64,000 nt of DNA, taken from positions 2,170,001 to 2,234,000 of the forward strand of contig JBGAFV010000001.1 in assembly GCA_044227095.1 (NCBI GenBank). Reading direction: 5' to 3'. The notes under the pieces are model-generated. The model made no database searches. It was not told the DNA's origin and saw nothing but the letters and a program-made list of their open reading frames with translations. The translations under genes were made by a program, and so were the position numbers. Each line of letters starts with the position of its first letter. Position 1 is the first letter of the stretch. Source of the DNA: JACMLD01 sp044227095. GTDB taxonomy: Bacteria > Bacteroidota > Bacteroidia > Chitinophagales > Chitinophagaceae. Shown here one piece after another: positions 1 to 9,477 of the stretch.

Positions 1-314
1 ATAAAAAAAACTTTCCAGTGATTTTTATTTGAGAGATCCATGAAATAGTCAAAGCAATCCTGACCAGCGATCTTTTTTATGTTCTTACCATTAATGAGTA
101 AAGAGCCAATAGCAACACCCATTCCATCCAATACCAGTAAGTCTGTATTCTTTAATGCGGTTTCTAGCTTGCTGTCTTTTTTTGCAAGGCCATATGTATT
201 TGGGCTAAAAGTATTCAGCAAAATTTTATTTACATTCTCCGGCACTTCATTTAAAGAAGATGCAAATACCTCGTATCCCAACACCCGCGTAGTCTTGTAC
301 TTAGCAGCTATCAT
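1..314 (-). CDS. WecG/TagA/CpsF-family glycosyltransferase (3' end cut by window edge)
   Basis: The first 104 codons are visible from an ATG at 314; the gene runs off the left edge. The translation contains the family hallmark: an N-T-F-S-P-N segment, then a helix ending in a nucleotide/lipid-sugar motif (LLVLDGMGVAIGS, compare the pDGmGvv motif) and an IKKIAGQDCF segment matching the R-x-x-G-x-D-L motif. Known members transfer ManNAc-type sugars from UDP donors onto undecaprenyl-linked acceptors on the cytoplasmic face. It is the most distal gene seen of the minus-strand polysaccharide locus, 35 bp after the preceding gene's stop. Family assignment is fairly firm; the sugar is unknown. Confidence 0.8.
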   Translation of the reverse strand, partial: MIAAKYKTTRVLGYEVFASSLNEVPENVNKILLNTFSPNTYGLAKKDSKLETALKNTDLLVLDGMGVAIGSLLINGKNIKKIAGQDCFDYFMDLSNKNHWKVFF

Positions 315-349
315 ATTATGTTCAGTTTTTAATATTTTTTGTTTTAAGG

Positions 350-1864
350 CTATTTGTAAACACAGGCATTGCCGTTCCATTTGCCAGTTACAGTATAAAT
401 AAGTTGTTTGCCCGGTATTATTCTATCTCCAAACGTTAAATACAACGGCGGATTCGTTTTTATTCCTAAAGAATCCTTAGAAAGAAAATCAAGGTATTCG
501 TCTATATTAACCTGTTGTGTAACGGGCCTGTTTTTTCTTGCAATTGAGTTTGAAGAATTGACTGGTAAATTCCATGCATCGTAGGACATAAGCCTTGATG
601 AAGCATACAGTTTTTGTTCAGTCTTCCATGCAAGTATTTTTTTGAACTGTTGTGTTTTTTCTTGTTCTGCAAGTATTGGTAAAGCCAGAGAATACAATGG
701 AACTTTCGAACCATTTTTCAATGCTACCAGGCAAATAAGAAAAAAGAAAACACCTGCAAATGCAATTATTCTTCCAGAAACAAGATTTGGTATATCACGC
801 AAACCAAAAGAGGTAGTTATGAAAGTGCAAATCATAATTGCGAAAACCACATAGGTGGGTGATCCGCTTCCGCTTCCCAGTGGTAATATAGCCGTAGAAG
901 CAATTAGTGCTGCAAGTGGCCAGTTTTTAGTAATGATTGTATTAAGAATGCAAATGCCAATCCATAAAACCAATACAGGTATATGACACCATATACATAT
1001 GAACGATAAACCCAGTGCAACACCTCCGCTGAAAAGCTTATTGGGTAAGGTTTTTACCGATGCAGATGCTGCAATGACTGCCATAAGCGCTGCAACCAGC
1101 GAAAGTGATTTATTTAATTCTACAAGGTAATATGAAGTAAGAAAACCGTTTGATAGGGTCTGTATGCTTTTAAATTCCTTTCCCCGCATAATAATACCAG
1201 CAAAAACCAATGTACATACAAGGAGAATAAAAAGAATACTGTAATCTTTTTTTTGCTCTTGTTTACCTAACTGTAACATATAGCCCAAAATAAAACCGCT
1301 AAAAACAAGCAGTGCAAATGTGTGGTACAATGCTGCTATTAATGTTATCACTGCCAATAATGCCATCATTCTGTTGGATAAGTAACGCTGGCGGTAAGCA
1401 ATAGAAGTAAGAAAGGCAACATACAATTGAAATGGACCATAAAAAACACCATGCAGGTGAAACAGGTAAATATATCCTGAAAAGAAAGCCGTGCAAATGA
1501 TAAAAGAAAGCACAGAGAATAATATCCTGTTTCTTGTTGTAAAGAACAGGAGTGCAAAAGACATTGTAGCAAAGAGCCAGTTTATAATTTGCTGAAGGTA
1601 AATATTACCTGAAAGGTGATAGCCAATCCATGCACTGGCCATGCCCAGGGGCCTGAAAGTTTCTATGCCTATTACCTGCCGTGTAAGCGTATCCCATAAA
1701 CTTACTTTTTTGAAAGTTATTTCCCACAAAAAAGATTCGTTATGGTTTTCAAACGGAAATCCAATAAAAAAACAAAAGCTAAGGCCTGCAAGCGCAAGCA
1801 GCAGATAAACACCTGTTCCTGTAAAAACATTTGCAGGCCAAAGCTTATTTTTTCTGGATAACAT
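350..1864 (-). CDS. Polytopic membrane protein of the polysaccharide locus, possibly a GT-C-type transferase
   Basis: A 504-residue protein with about ten hydrophobic segments (first near residues 13-36, last near 375-395) and a soluble C-terminal tail of about 110 residues. I do not recognise a definite family. The large first extracytoplasmic stretch (residues 37-83) followed by many membrane spans is the layout of GT-C glycosyltransferases or of Wzy-like proteins, but no diagnostic D-x-D or E-x-D motif is obvious there. Spacing to both neighbours is about 35 bp on the same strand, so it is probably part of the polysaccharide operon. Role in glycan transfer or polymerisation is inferred from context only. 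Confidence 0.7.
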   Translation of the reverse strand: MLSRKNKLWPANVFTGTGVYLLLALAGLSFCFFIGFPFENHNESFLWEITFKKVSLWDTLTRQVIGIETFRPLGMASAWIGYHLSGNIYLQQIINWLFATMSFALLFFTTRNRILFSVLSFIICTAFFSGYIYLFHLHGVFYGPFQLYVAFLTSIAYRQRYLSNRMMALLAVITLIAALYHTFALLVFSGFILGYMLQLGKQEQKKDYSILFILLVCTLVFAGIIMRGKEFKSIQTLSNGFLTSYYLVELNKSLSLVAALMAVIAASASVKTLPNKLFSGGVALGLSFICIWCHIPVLVLWIGICILNTIITKNWPLAALIASTAILPLGSGSGSPTYVVFAIMICTFITTSFGLRDIPNLVSGRIIAFAGVFFFLICLVALKNGSKVPLYSLALPILAEQEKTQQFKKILAWKTEQKLYASSRLMSYDAWNLPVNSSNSIARKNRPVTQQVNIDEYLDFLSKDSLGIKTNPPLYLTFGDRIIPGKQLIYTVTGKWNGNACVYK

Positions 1865-1898
1865 TTTAATGATGGTTTACTAATTGTAAACGGTTTTA

Positions 1899-2450
1899 TT
1901 ATCGTTTTTTCTTTAAAAATTCTTCGTATTTAATAAGATGTTCAGAAAGTTGTTCAGCACTATCAAAACGATCTTTAATTTTTTTTGCAGGCGTACCACC
2001 ATATATTGAATAAGGTTCTACATCTTTTGTTACCAATGAGCCTGCAGCAATAATGCTTCCACGTCCTATTTTTACTCCGCATAAAATAGTAGAGCCATAC
2101 CCTACCCATACATCATCTTCAATTACTGTAAGTATGCCCAATCCTTTCCAGTTATAGTCATCATCCATTATACGCGACGCAAGTCTTATAGGCATACCTG
2201 CTTGCTGGTAATGATGATCGTATCTGCCTACTATGCCAACTTTATTGCCCATTATTACATAGTCTCCAATTACACAATCTGTTTCAATGGCGGAGTCTTT
2301 GCCTATGTAAAAATTTTTTCCGATTACTAATTTGCTTTTAGCCCACAGGTATACTCTTGCACCAGCATGAAAACCTTTGCCAATGCTGTACTTGCGCCAT
2401 TTTACTTTTACCAGGTAGATGTCTCTCAGCTTTTTAATCCACTGAATCAT
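1899..2450 (-). CDS. WcaF-like hexapeptide-repeat acyltransferase
   Basis: A 183-residue left-handed beta-helix protein. Imperfect hexapeptide repeats (I/V-G-x-x-x-x) run from about residue 35 to 155, for example VIGKNFYIG, VIGDYVIMG, VWVGYGSTILCG and GSIIAAGSLVTKDV, and the C-terminal GGTPAKKIKDRF motif is typical of CysE/LacA/NodL-type acetyltransferases. The RYDHH segment near residue 80 probably supplies the catalytic histidine. It most likely O-acetylates a sugar of the locus glycan. The start ATG lies 18 bp after the stop of the upstream glycosyltransferase. Donor and acceptor are not determined by the sequence. Confidence 0.88.
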   Translation of the reverse strand: MIQWIKKLRDIYLVKVKWRKYSIGKGFHAGARVYLWAKSKLVIGKNFYIGKDSAIETDCVIGDYVIMGNKVGIVGRYDHHYQQAGMPIRLASRIMDDDYNWKGLGILTVIEDDVWVGYGSTILCGVKIGRGSIIAAGSLVTKDVEPYSIYGGTPAKKIKDRFDSAEQLSEHLIKYEEFLKKKR

Positions 2451-2468
2451 AAATTATTTTTACCGGCT

Positions 2469-3371
2469 TTATTTAATACCAATCATAGAATATATCCGTG
2501 TTTTTATCCTGCTTGTTACGTTGTTCTTTTTAAGAAACTCCGCATCAATTTTTTTGTTGATAGCTGTTGTAGCAGGCAATGCAAATTTTTGTTTGTTGCT
2601 TTCATCAAGTATTGGCTTATACCTGTTATAGCCAAACGTATTTGAGCCTTCTTTTGTAAAACCAATATTGATGGTTTTGCTCGTAACCGGGTAAAGCGTT
2701 ACCAGTTTGTGTTTAAACTGGTAATAAAACAACCTTATATCCCATGCACGTATTTTGCCTTCCATGGTATGCAGCAGCATTCTTGTAAGATCGCTTCCGC
2801 CTGTTTTATTAAATGATGATTGCATTTTTTTATCTGCAATAAAATCATTGAAGTCTTTTACATCCCAGTCTACCTGTTTAATTTTTTCTCCCCAACTTCC
2901 CCATCCCCAACTCCATGATCGGTTGGTAAAATATGCATCGTAAGAATAGTTAGCATCAATATTATTTACAAAGGCAAACCCGCTTACGCTTAGTACTTCC
3001 GGATTGGTTTCATATTTCTCCAATGATTGGTTCATAAACAGCAGAAAATTTTTAGAAAAAACCACATCGTCTTCCAGTATAATAAACCTGCTGCAGGTGT
3101 TTTCGATTTCTTTAATTCCATTGATGATGTTATAATCCACACCCATGTTTGTTTCTCTTTCAACGATCTTTGTACTTCTAAACTGGTTAATGGTATGCAG
3201 GTAATTTCTTACTACAGCTACTTTATCAGCATCAATATTACTTTTAGGCGCATCGGAAAAAACGATGAGATCAGATTCGGCCGACAGTTCGCATGCAGCC
3301 AAAGAAGCAATGCATTTTTTGAGGCTGTCAATTCTCTTATACGTAAATAAAACAATGGTTGCTGTTTTCAT
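2469..3371 (-). CDS. Family 2-type glycosyltransferase with EDD motif
   Basis: A 300-residue GT-A fold protein. It opens with the beta strand ATIVLFTYKRIDSL, carries the metal/nucleotide motif FIILEDDVVFS (E100-D101-D102), and has a W-S-W-G-W-G-S-W-G segment about 40 residues later, a pattern shared with GNT-I-like bacterial transferases that act on capsule sugars. No membrane segment is seen, so it should act in the cytoplasm on the lipid-linked glycan. It sits between another GT2 gene and the WcaF-like acyltransferase with gaps of about 20 bp, consistent with co-transcription. Sugar specificity cannot be read from the sequence. Confidence 0.88.
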   Translation of the reverse strand: MKTATIVLFTYKRIDSLKKCIASLAACELSAESDLIVFSDAPKSNIDADKVAVVRNYLHTINQFRSTKIVERETNMGVDYNIINGIKEIENTCSRFIILEDDVVFSKNFLLFMNQSLEKYETNPEVLSVSGFAFVNNIDANYSYDAYFTNRSWSWGWGSWGEKIKQVDWDVKDFNDFIADKKMQSSFNKTGGSDLTRMLLHTMEGKIRAWDIRLFYYQFKHKLVTLYPVTSKTINIGFTKEGSNTFGYNRYKPILDESNKQKFALPATTAINKKIDAEFLKKNNVTSRIKTRIYSMIGIK

Positions 3372-3393
3372 AATATTTTTAGAACTGAATAAA

Positions 3394-4281
3394 TTAATTA
3401 AGTTTTTTCCCCAATACTCTTCTTACAATCATGCTTTTAAAAAAGCCGCCAACCAGTTTAGCAACATCTAATGCATAATAAACCGGTGGTATAGCTGTAT
3501 TTTTTTTAGACCATTTCCATCTTATTGCCAGGTTATTGGTGGAGGTTAAGAGAAAAAGTGATTTGTAAAATTGCTTAAACGTTACTTTATGAATTGTATG
3601 ATCCCATCCTGTATTTAACCGGCTGTTGTATACAATTGCATTTGTAGGTATGTAGATATTAAACCCTGCTTTTTTGCAGCGTATTCCATAATCTTCGTCT
3701 GAACGATATTGAGGAAAATTTTGTTCGTCGAGCAATCCTACTTTATTAATAACATAGGCAGGCAACAGCATGCCCCTTGCAGAAATATTTATTGTTTCAA
3801 GATATTCGATGCCTTCCAGGCGTGATAAATCAATTTCTTCTTCGCGATAATTTTGTTTCATGAAAGGTGTCCACGGACTATGATAAATACCCAGGTGACT
3901 TACCATTTTACTATCTGGATCGTAGGAGAGGGAACCAAGTATAGAATTGGGATGCTTGTCATGAAAATTGACAAGATTTTGGATATAGGTTTTATCAAAG
4001 GTGGTATCGTTATTAATATGAAGCACAAAATCAGTTTCTTTCATGATTGGTTGTAAGTACTGCAAGGCAGTATTTACACACTTGGTCCAGTAGAAATGCC
4101 CGTTGCCGTGCAGCACTTCTGTGCCCGGATACTTTTTCTTTACCGTTTCTGCTGTTCCATCTGTTGAGCCATCGTCAATAACAATTACCCTGTAATCAGT
4201 GTAGGTTTGCTGTTGAATGGCCTCCATACACTGCAGGGTCATTTCCAAACGGTTAAAAACAGGAATAATTATAAAAACCAT
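3394..4281 (-). CDS. Family 2 glycosyltransferase (rhamnosyltransferase-like)
   Basis: A 295-residue GT2 enzyme. The N-terminal strand MVFIIIPVFNR is followed by VIVIDDGSTDGT (residues 32-43, UDP/dTDP-sugar contact) and FVLHINNDTTF (85-95), where N-N-D takes the place of the usual D-x-D. The C-terminal half contains the DEDYGIRCKKAGF signature seen in rhamnosyltransferase-like GT2 members. It has no transmembrane region. It is part of the minus-strand polysaccharide operon, 31 bp after the Wzy-like gene. The family is clear; donor and acceptor are unknown. Confidence 0.92.
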   Translation of the reverse strand: MVFIIIPVFNRLEMTLQCMEAIQQQTYTDYRVIVIDDGSTDGTAETVKKKYPGTEVLHGNGHFYWTKCVNTALQYLQPIMKETDFVLHINNDTTFDKTYIQNLVNFHDKHPNSILGSLSYDPDSKMVSHLGIYHSPWTPFMKQNYREEEIDLSRLEGIEYLETINISARGMLLPAYVINKVGLLDEQNFPQYRSDEDYGIRCKKAGFNIYIPTNAIVYNSRLNTGWDHTIHKVTFKQFYKSLFLLTSTNNLAIRWKWSKKNTAIPPVYYALDVAKLVGGFFKSMIVRRVLGKKLN

Positions 4282-4312
4282 GCGTTTATTTTAAGAAAAT
4301 CTGTCAATTTTT

Positions 4313-5578
4313 TTAAGCATTTACTTGTGGTTGCCAAACAGGTATTTTAAAGTTGAAATACTGCAGCAGATCTGCGTCTGTAAGCATCCTGAACTTCTTT
4401 GAATAGCATAAACCCATAGACAGCCAGATAGAGTAATAATTGATGTCGTAGCCGGTAAAGTCTTCAATAAAAAATGTTGTCCACCTGAATAATAGAAATA
4501 AAGCAATCATTTTACACAGAAAATTGTTTGAGTAATTGATGCCATAATAAACTGCAGAAAAAAGCATCAGCGCATACAGAACAACACCGATAACTCCGGA
4601 ATACAGCAGGATATTTAAAAAGCCAACTTCTGCGCCAGGTCTTCCCTTTCCTGTACTTACAGATTCTTCAAAGAATTCAGTACGGTATGTGCCCGTTCCG
4701 CCTTCACCACATAAAAAGGCATTGTCTATTTGCATAGATGAAAAAACTTCCTGGTACAAAAAAGTTCTTGTATCTACTGCAATGTTCTTTTCTGCACCAT
4801 TCTCATAAGCGTATTCGTACCGGTCAATATCTTTTACTGGCTGAAAAATGTTGTACTGATCTGTAATACCCAATACAAGAAATGTAATCGGAACGGCAAA
4901 GCCAATAACAACGACTGTTTTAAAAAATGGTTTAGGTAGATAATTTTTGATATAATAAAGTGATATGATAGCAGTAGCAACCACAATGCGCATAATATTT
5001 GTCCTGAAATCAAATGCAAGGTAGATTGATGTTGCAGCCACAATAAATGTAAGCACACGCCATTTGAATGCGAAATAGGGGCTCATGAGGATAAATAAAC
5101 TTACAGACATAACAATGCCACGTGCAAACAATTCCCTGTCCTGGTCTATGCTAAGTGTAAGTGGTATTGTAAGAAAGCCCCACAGAAATATTTTGGTAAC
5201 CACCAGCTTAAATAAATACCGGGCGTCTTCATACATTAATGCAGACACAACAGAGAATGGTATTAAAAGGGAGAATGAAGTATCCAGTATCAGGTACTTC
5301 CATTCAAAATAATCCTCTGCGGAAAGCAGCCCTCTTACAATGGTAATAATGTTCCATGCAATCATGGCTTTAAAAAAGATATAAACCCATGGCGGCATAT
5401 GCGCATTCCAGTTAATTCGGGAAGAAAGCATCAGCAATAATGCAAACGAAATTATTTTAAGTGTAGCAGTTATATATGTACCATCTATACTTAATGCCAT
5501 AGATACCGACAGGTATGCTACGGTATCTGAAAGCATGATGCAAATAAACGTAAGTATAATAAGCGTTCTTGATGACAT
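4313..5578 (-). CDS. O-antigen ligase/polymerase-like membrane protein (Wzy candidate)
   Basis: A 421-residue polytopic protein with about ten or more membrane segments and one long extracytoplasmic loop (about residues 240-320) that carries the charged stretch VKDIDRYEYAYENG and G-E-G-G-T-G. This topology, with a large periplasmic loop near the C terminus, fits Wzy polymerases and WaaL ligases, whose primary sequences are poorly conserved. It is the best candidate in the window for the polymerase of the polysaccharide flipped by the Wzx protein encoded at 9478-11025. Its ATG is 4 bp after the stop of the upstream glycosyltransferase gene, which suggests translational coupling. Confidence 0.78.
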   Translation of the reverse strand: MSSRTLIILTFICIMLSDTVAYLSVSMALSIDGTYITATLKIISFALLLMLSSRINWNAHMPPWVYIFFKAMIAWNIITIVRGLLSAEDYFEWKYLILDTSFSLLIPFSVVSALMYEDARYLFKLVVTKIFLWGFLTIPLTLSIDQDRELFARGIVMSVSLFILMSPYFAFKWRVLTFIVAATSIYLAFDFRTNIMRIVVATAIISLYYIKNYLPKPFFKTVVVIGFAVPITFLVLGITDQYNIFQPVKDIDRYEYAYENGAEKNIAVDTRTFLYQEVFSSMQIDNAFLCGEGGTGTYRTEFFEESVSTGKGRPGAEVGFLNILLYSGVIGVVLYALMLFSAVYYGINYSNNFLCKMIALFLLFRWTTFFIEDFTGYDINYYSIWLSMGLCYSKKFRMLTDADLLQYFNFKIPVWQPQVNA

Positions 5579-5582
5579 GACT

Positions 5583-6695
5583 TTAACTGCGGTTGTACAG
5601 CGCTATAATTTCGTTTACACTTTTTTCCATGTTAAAATTTGCAGAAACAAATTCATACGCGTTGTTTCCTTTTTCTGAAGCAACCGACGGATTATTTTTT
5701 AAATAAATAATTTTAGCAGCTATTTGAGCTGTATCATGTTCTATTAAAAAACCGTTATTGTCGTTTACAATAAGATCAATAAGGCCAGGTGAATTATACA
5801 AGATAGAAGGCAGCTTGCATGCCATTGCTTCTATAGCAGCTATGCTAAGACCTTCAAATTTTGATGGCATAACAAACACATCTGCCGCAATAAGATATTT
5901 TCTTACATTTTCTTTATTGCCTAGAAAACGGACATTGCCTGTAAGATTAAGTTCAGCAGTTTTCTTTTCTTCTTCCTGTTGCAAATGCCCGCTTCCCAAA
6001 TGCAGGTAAGTGCAGGGAAATTCTTTCACTACTGCAGCCATTGCTTTTATTATGTCTGAATGATTTTTAACCGGGCTGCAACTACCTGTAGAGATTATTA
6101 CAAAATCATTGCTGTTAATTCCAAGCTCAGTTCTTGCCGCTTCTTTTTCATGCAGTGCCGGTGGAAAAAAGCGGTTTGCATTATACCAGTTGTTTATTCT
6201 TACCGATGGATTTTTATAGTAATTAAGCTCATTGTTATAAACACTTTCGCCGATTGTTTGAAAGGTAGTTTTAAAGAAAACCCTTGCGCTAAATCTTTCA
6301 AGCCATGCTTTTGGCCATGTGAAAGAGCGATTTTTAAAAACATTATGTGGTGTCATAATAGTTTTTCTTCCTGCAAGGGCCGCACTTACCGAAAAATAAA
6401 AAAAGATATCCGAGCGGTGTACATGTACAACACTTATGTTTTCTTTTTTTATAAGCGAATAAATATTGCGCATGTACCGGCTTACAAACAAAGGGCTTTT
6501 AAAACCTTTAGGAAACGGAAGGTGAAGTGTAGTTATGCCTTCCTGCTCAAACCTGGAAACAAAATTGCCGGGCTTAGTGCCGGTGGCAATCGCTATCATT
6601 CTTATCCCTTTTTGCCTGAAAAGTGCTGCTGCATCGGCATACATAATTTCAGCGCCGGAAAAATTTATTTCATTAAAAATATGTAGCACATTCAT
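5583..6695 (-). CDS. Family 4 glycosyltransferase (GT-B fold)
   Basis: A 370-residue GT-B enzyme. The N-terminal domain has the acceptor loop NEINFSGAEIMY (residues 8-19) and a VVHVHRSD strand (89-96); the C-terminal domain begins with FVIISTGSCSPVKNH (198-212) and holds the diagnostic E-x7-E motif EGLSIAAIEAM (E281, E289). Enzymes of this family retain the anomeric configuration and add GlcNAc, mannose, galactose or fucose to a growing lipid-linked chain in the cytoplasm. It is embedded in the polysaccharide operon. Donor unknown. Confidence 0.93.
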   Translation of the reverse strand: MNVLHIFNEINFSGAEIMYADAAALFRQKGIRMIAIATGTKPGNFVSRFEQEGITTLHLPFPKGFKSPLFVSRYMRNIYSLIKKENISVVHVHRSDIFFYFSVSAALAGRKTIMTPHNVFKNRSFTWPKAWLERFSARVFFKTTFQTIGESVYNNELNYYKNPSVRINNWYNANRFFPPALHEKEAARTELGINSNDFVIISTGSCSPVKNHSDIIKAMAAVVKEFPCTYLHLGSGHLQQEEEKKTAELNLTGNVRFLGNKENVRKYLIAADVFVMPSKFEGLSIAAIEAMACKLPSILYNSPGLIDLIVNDNNGFLIEHDTAQIAAKIIYLKNNPSVASEKGNNAYEFVSANFNMEKSVNEIIALYNRS

Positions 6696-6729
6696 AGGAT
6701 GTTCTCTTTTGCGGTAGCGGTATTATCTA

Positions 6730-7428
6730 TCAATAATGTAACGACCAGTGCACATCACTTTTAATAATCCTGTTAGGGCTTCCAACAGTAATAGATGATT
6801 CGGGTACATCATTAATAACAAGGCTTCCCATTCCTACAACGCTTCCAGATTCTATTGTAACGCCTTTAAGTATTATAGCCCTTGCACCCACCCATACTTT
6901 ATCGCCAATGCGTACCGGTTTTTCTTTATTGATTATTTCGTTTTGAGCGTTATAAATAGGATGCGTATCGCTGCCCCATATTTCTATGAAATCAGCAAAA
7001 AGACAACCAGCACCTATAGCTATTTCGTTAGTTTCTCCTGCTGCAATAATTCTTACACTTCCAAATGATGTTCCTTTGCCTATTTTTATTGTACAGCCGT
7101 TGCCGCGAATGGTAATAACAGCTTTCCTTAGAAGAACTCCTTCTTCACAATAAATATTATTATTGTTTCCGGTGATGGTTATAATAGAATCTGAAATATG
7201 TGTATTAGTAAATTTTGCTGTGTTGCCTGTGCCAGTAATGAAGAAATCAGATTTCATTGTATCGCCTGTAGCAAGTAAACTATTGTTTGTGCCTTTTACA
7301 GAAAAAGATGAATTGTAAAACATAACAGGAAAAGAAACTTTGCTCCCGCTTTTTCCACCTGCCATAAACAGCAGGTGAGATTTTACTTTAGAGAAAAAAG
7401 AAAACAATATTTTAATAAACGTTTTCAT
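6730..7428 (-). CDS. Hexapeptide-repeat acyltransferase (second in locus)
   Basis: A 232-residue protein with an N-terminal portion of about 45 residues that is not hexapeptide-like, then a long stack of short beta turns (residues about 45-145, rich in T-G-N-x-N and I-x-G patterns) and a classical hexapeptide end: IGDKVWVGARAIILKGVTI, GSVVGMGSLVINDV and TVGSPNRIIKS. The W-G-S-D-T-H-P-I-Y segment supplies a likely catalytic histidine. It resembles capsule O-acetyltransferases of the WbbJ/NeuD-like group. Two acyltransferases in one locus suggest a doubly acylated repeat unit, which is an inference. Confidence 0.86.
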   Translation of the reverse strand: MKTFIKILFSFFSKVKSHLLFMAGGKSGSKVSFPVMFYNSSFSVKGTNNSLLATGDTMKSDFFITGTGNTAKFTNTHISDSIITITGNNNNIYCEEGVLLRKAVITIRGNGCTIKIGKGTSFGSVRIIAAGETNEIAIGAGCLFADFIEIWGSDTHPIYNAQNEIINKEKPVRIGDKVWVGARAIILKGVTIESGSVVGMGSLVINDVPESSITVGSPNRIIKSDVHWSLHY

Positions 7429-7463
7429 TATACTTTATTAAGCTGCACAGTTGTAATTGTAAG

Positions 7464-8411
7464 CTACCAATAAGTTGCCCCTTCTACTTTTACGGCGTCT
7501 TTTGGTTTTTCGCTTTCCATTGGTCTTGCCCAATGCTCGTTATAAAATTTTTCCTGGTAATTGTAAAAGGGTATTTCCCATCTTTTTCCTTTTATACCAA
7601 ACATGCACTGTACAGCACCTCCAATATGAATTGCTTTTTTACCCATTCTTTTTATGCGTGCAGCAAGTGGCATTCCGTAAGCACCACAACCAAGAATGGC
7701 TATATCAAAATCTGTTTTGTACACTTGCGTTGTCATATCATCAAGTGCTTCAAACCAATCTTTGTATTGTGTTTTTGAATTTGCATAAGACTGCACCGCT
7801 TTTAATGTTTTAAGTTCGAAAGCGGGCAGCACATTTTTATTATTGAACAATAATTCTCTCTTGCCATACTGACTTCTAATGCTTTCTTCAAAAGGATGTA
7901 TCACTAGCACTTTTTTTCCTTCAAGTGCTTTGCTCCATGGATTTGCGTGGTTAAAAGGAGATAAATCTTCAAGTTGAATACGGATACAATCTTTATTCAT
8001 GTACTTGAAAATGTATTTTTCATAACTCAGCCAGCTTCCAAGTATATCAATTTCCGGCGCATCCTTCAGGTACATTTCACTAAACCGATCCATCATTTGC
8101 GGTGTTACAGGAAAAAAGCCTGCAACTAAATTAAATTCTTGTACAAGCCCTTTTTTATAATTGAAGAAATAAGGAACTCCTTTTAGAAGATTAGCCGTAT
8201 TGTTAAGGGCATTACCCCTGGTGAAACAATAGTTTAAAATAATGCTGAGCTCATTTGAACCAAACCTTCCAATCATAGCAGGTTTATCGTCAGACAATCT
8301 TTGCAGAATAAGTTCGGAAGCCGCTTGTCCCGTAACCTGTACGTTTACATTTGATACGGCAAAGTTTTTATCTGCACCAATCAACTTTTGATATTTTGCG
8401 AAAACACTCAT
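7464..8411 (-). CDS. Unknown polysaccharide-locus protein with a GRFGSNEL motif (possible GT-D-like transferase)
   Basis: A soluble 315-residue protein I cannot assign firmly. Visible blocks are MIGRFGSNELSII (residues 47-59), which resembles the R-F/Y-G-D-G-E motif of GT-D fold transferases but with S-N-E in place of D-G-E, a central SWLSYEKY block, and a C-terminal Rossmann-like stretch, DIAILGCGAYG followed by GKKAIHIGGAVQ and FGIKGKRW. It lies in the middle of the polysaccharide operon with 12 to 35 bp gaps on either side, so a role in glycan building is probable. Hydrolase or modifying enzyme functions are not excluded. Confidence 0.75.
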   Translation of the reverse strand: MSVFAKYQKLIGADKNFAVSNVNVQVTGQAASELILQRLSDDKPAMIGRFGSNELSIILNYCFTRGNALNNTANLLKGVPYFFNYKKGLVQEFNLVAGFFPVTPQMMDRFSEMYLKDAPEIDILGSWLSYEKYIFKYMNKDCIRIQLEDLSPFNHANPWSKALEGKKVLVIHPFEESIRSQYGKRELLFNNKNVLPAFELKTLKAVQSYANSKTQYKDWFEALDDMTTQVYKTDFDIAILGCGAYGMPLAARIKRMGKKAIHIGGAVQCMFGIKGKRWEIPFYNYQEKFYNEHWARPMESEKPKDAVKVEGATYW

Positions 8412-8423
8412 GCTTATAGAAAC

Positions 8424-9473
8424 TTATGCTTGTTTTAATTTGTAATGCGATTCTTCCAGCCTGTTTTTTAGTTTATCTATATCGAAAACGCCATTGTTAT
8501 CGGCCAATATAAAATTTGTAGCGGATGGGTATTTATGCCAAAAATTTCCAGGGCATATTTTTATTTCTTTCGATATTAATGCAGGCTTGTACGAAAAAGA
8601 ACTTTTACTGCTGATTAATATGTCTGCATAAGCCATATGTAAAAACGAATCGTATGCGTTTACGTCAAGGCAGTAATGTATATTTTCAAATTGATCAAAT
8701 TCAGGAAAGTCTTCTTTATTCCCCTGCGAGAAAAGATAGATATTTATTTTTTTTCCAGTTGGTATAGCAGACAACACTTTTTTTAAAACACTTTCGTAAT
8801 AATCGTTATTGAGCCATCGTTCTTCCCAATTGGTATCGCCGCTTTGTTTCATTGCGGCAACATCTCCACGGCGTATATGTATTGCTATGTTAAAGCATAA
8901 AGGATCATAAAATAACGCCTGATCTTTTCTAGCAGAAGCGTTAAAAAATTTGGCAGACAAATCAGTAAACGTGCCGCATTGCTCTACATAACCCTGGTCT
9001 TGCGCAAGGATGAAGAGTACTTTTCTGTTTTGATAAGATTGAATTATGTTGCCAGTCAATTGAACATCCTTATCCTTCTCGCTATCAAAACGCGGGAGCT
9101 TTATTTTTTTATATTTTCCTTCTTTGAGTAATGTAGAAGCCGCAATTTCATTTTCGCCAAAGCCAAGCAGGTGTTCCCATTTGTTATTTGAAAAAGGGAA
9201 ATGTGCGAATTGAAGGTTAAAATATTTTGCAAAATAAAATCCAGCATTCCAGTTCGAGAGCTGGTGGCCTATACCAGCGCTGTAGTTTGGTTTTTGCGCT
9301 ATAAAATTTTTATGTACAGAAAGTGCTTGTGTTTTTTTTAATAGGTTGCCGAATTTATAATGCCAGTATGATTTATAAACAATAAACTGAAATGCGGTAT
9401 TCTGAATAGCATTAAGAAAAAGCGTATTTGCTTTTATACTGAGCTTCTGGTATGTAATTTTTTTAGACGCCAT
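8424..9473 (-). CDS. GT11-like fucosyltransferase candidate
   Basis: A 349-residue protein from the ATG at 9473 (first residues MASKKITYQ). An ATG at 9527 would overlap the flippase gene by 50 bp; the chosen start leaves a 4-bp gap to its stop. Two GT11/GT23-type features are visible: AGIGHQLSNWNAG (residues 66-78; compare G-x-G-N-Q) and the GDP-fucose-binding motif HIRRGD (199-204). A later ADILISSKSSFSY block matches the third conserved GT11 region. It probably transfers L-fucose made by the gmd and fcl products of the same locus, most likely in an alpha-1,2 linkage. The linkage and acceptor are inference. Confidence 0.82.
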   Translation of the reverse strand: MASKKITYQKLSIKANTLFLNAIQNTAFQFIVYKSYWHYKFGNLLKKTQALSVHKNFIAQKPNYSAGIGHQLSNWNAGFYFAKYFNLQFAHFPFSNNKWEHLLGFGENEIAASTLLKEGKYKKIKLPRFDSEKDKDVQLTGNIIQSYQNRKVLFILAQDQGYVEQCGTFTDLSAKFFNASARKDQALFYDPLCFNIAIHIRRGDVAAMKQSGDTNWEERWLNNDYYESVLKKVLSAIPTGKKINIYLFSQGNKEDFPEFDQFENIHYCLDVNAYDSFLHMAYADILISSKSSFSYKPALISKEIKICPGNFWHKYPSATNFILADNNGVFDIDKLKNRLEESHYKLKQA

Positions 9474-9477
9474 ACTT

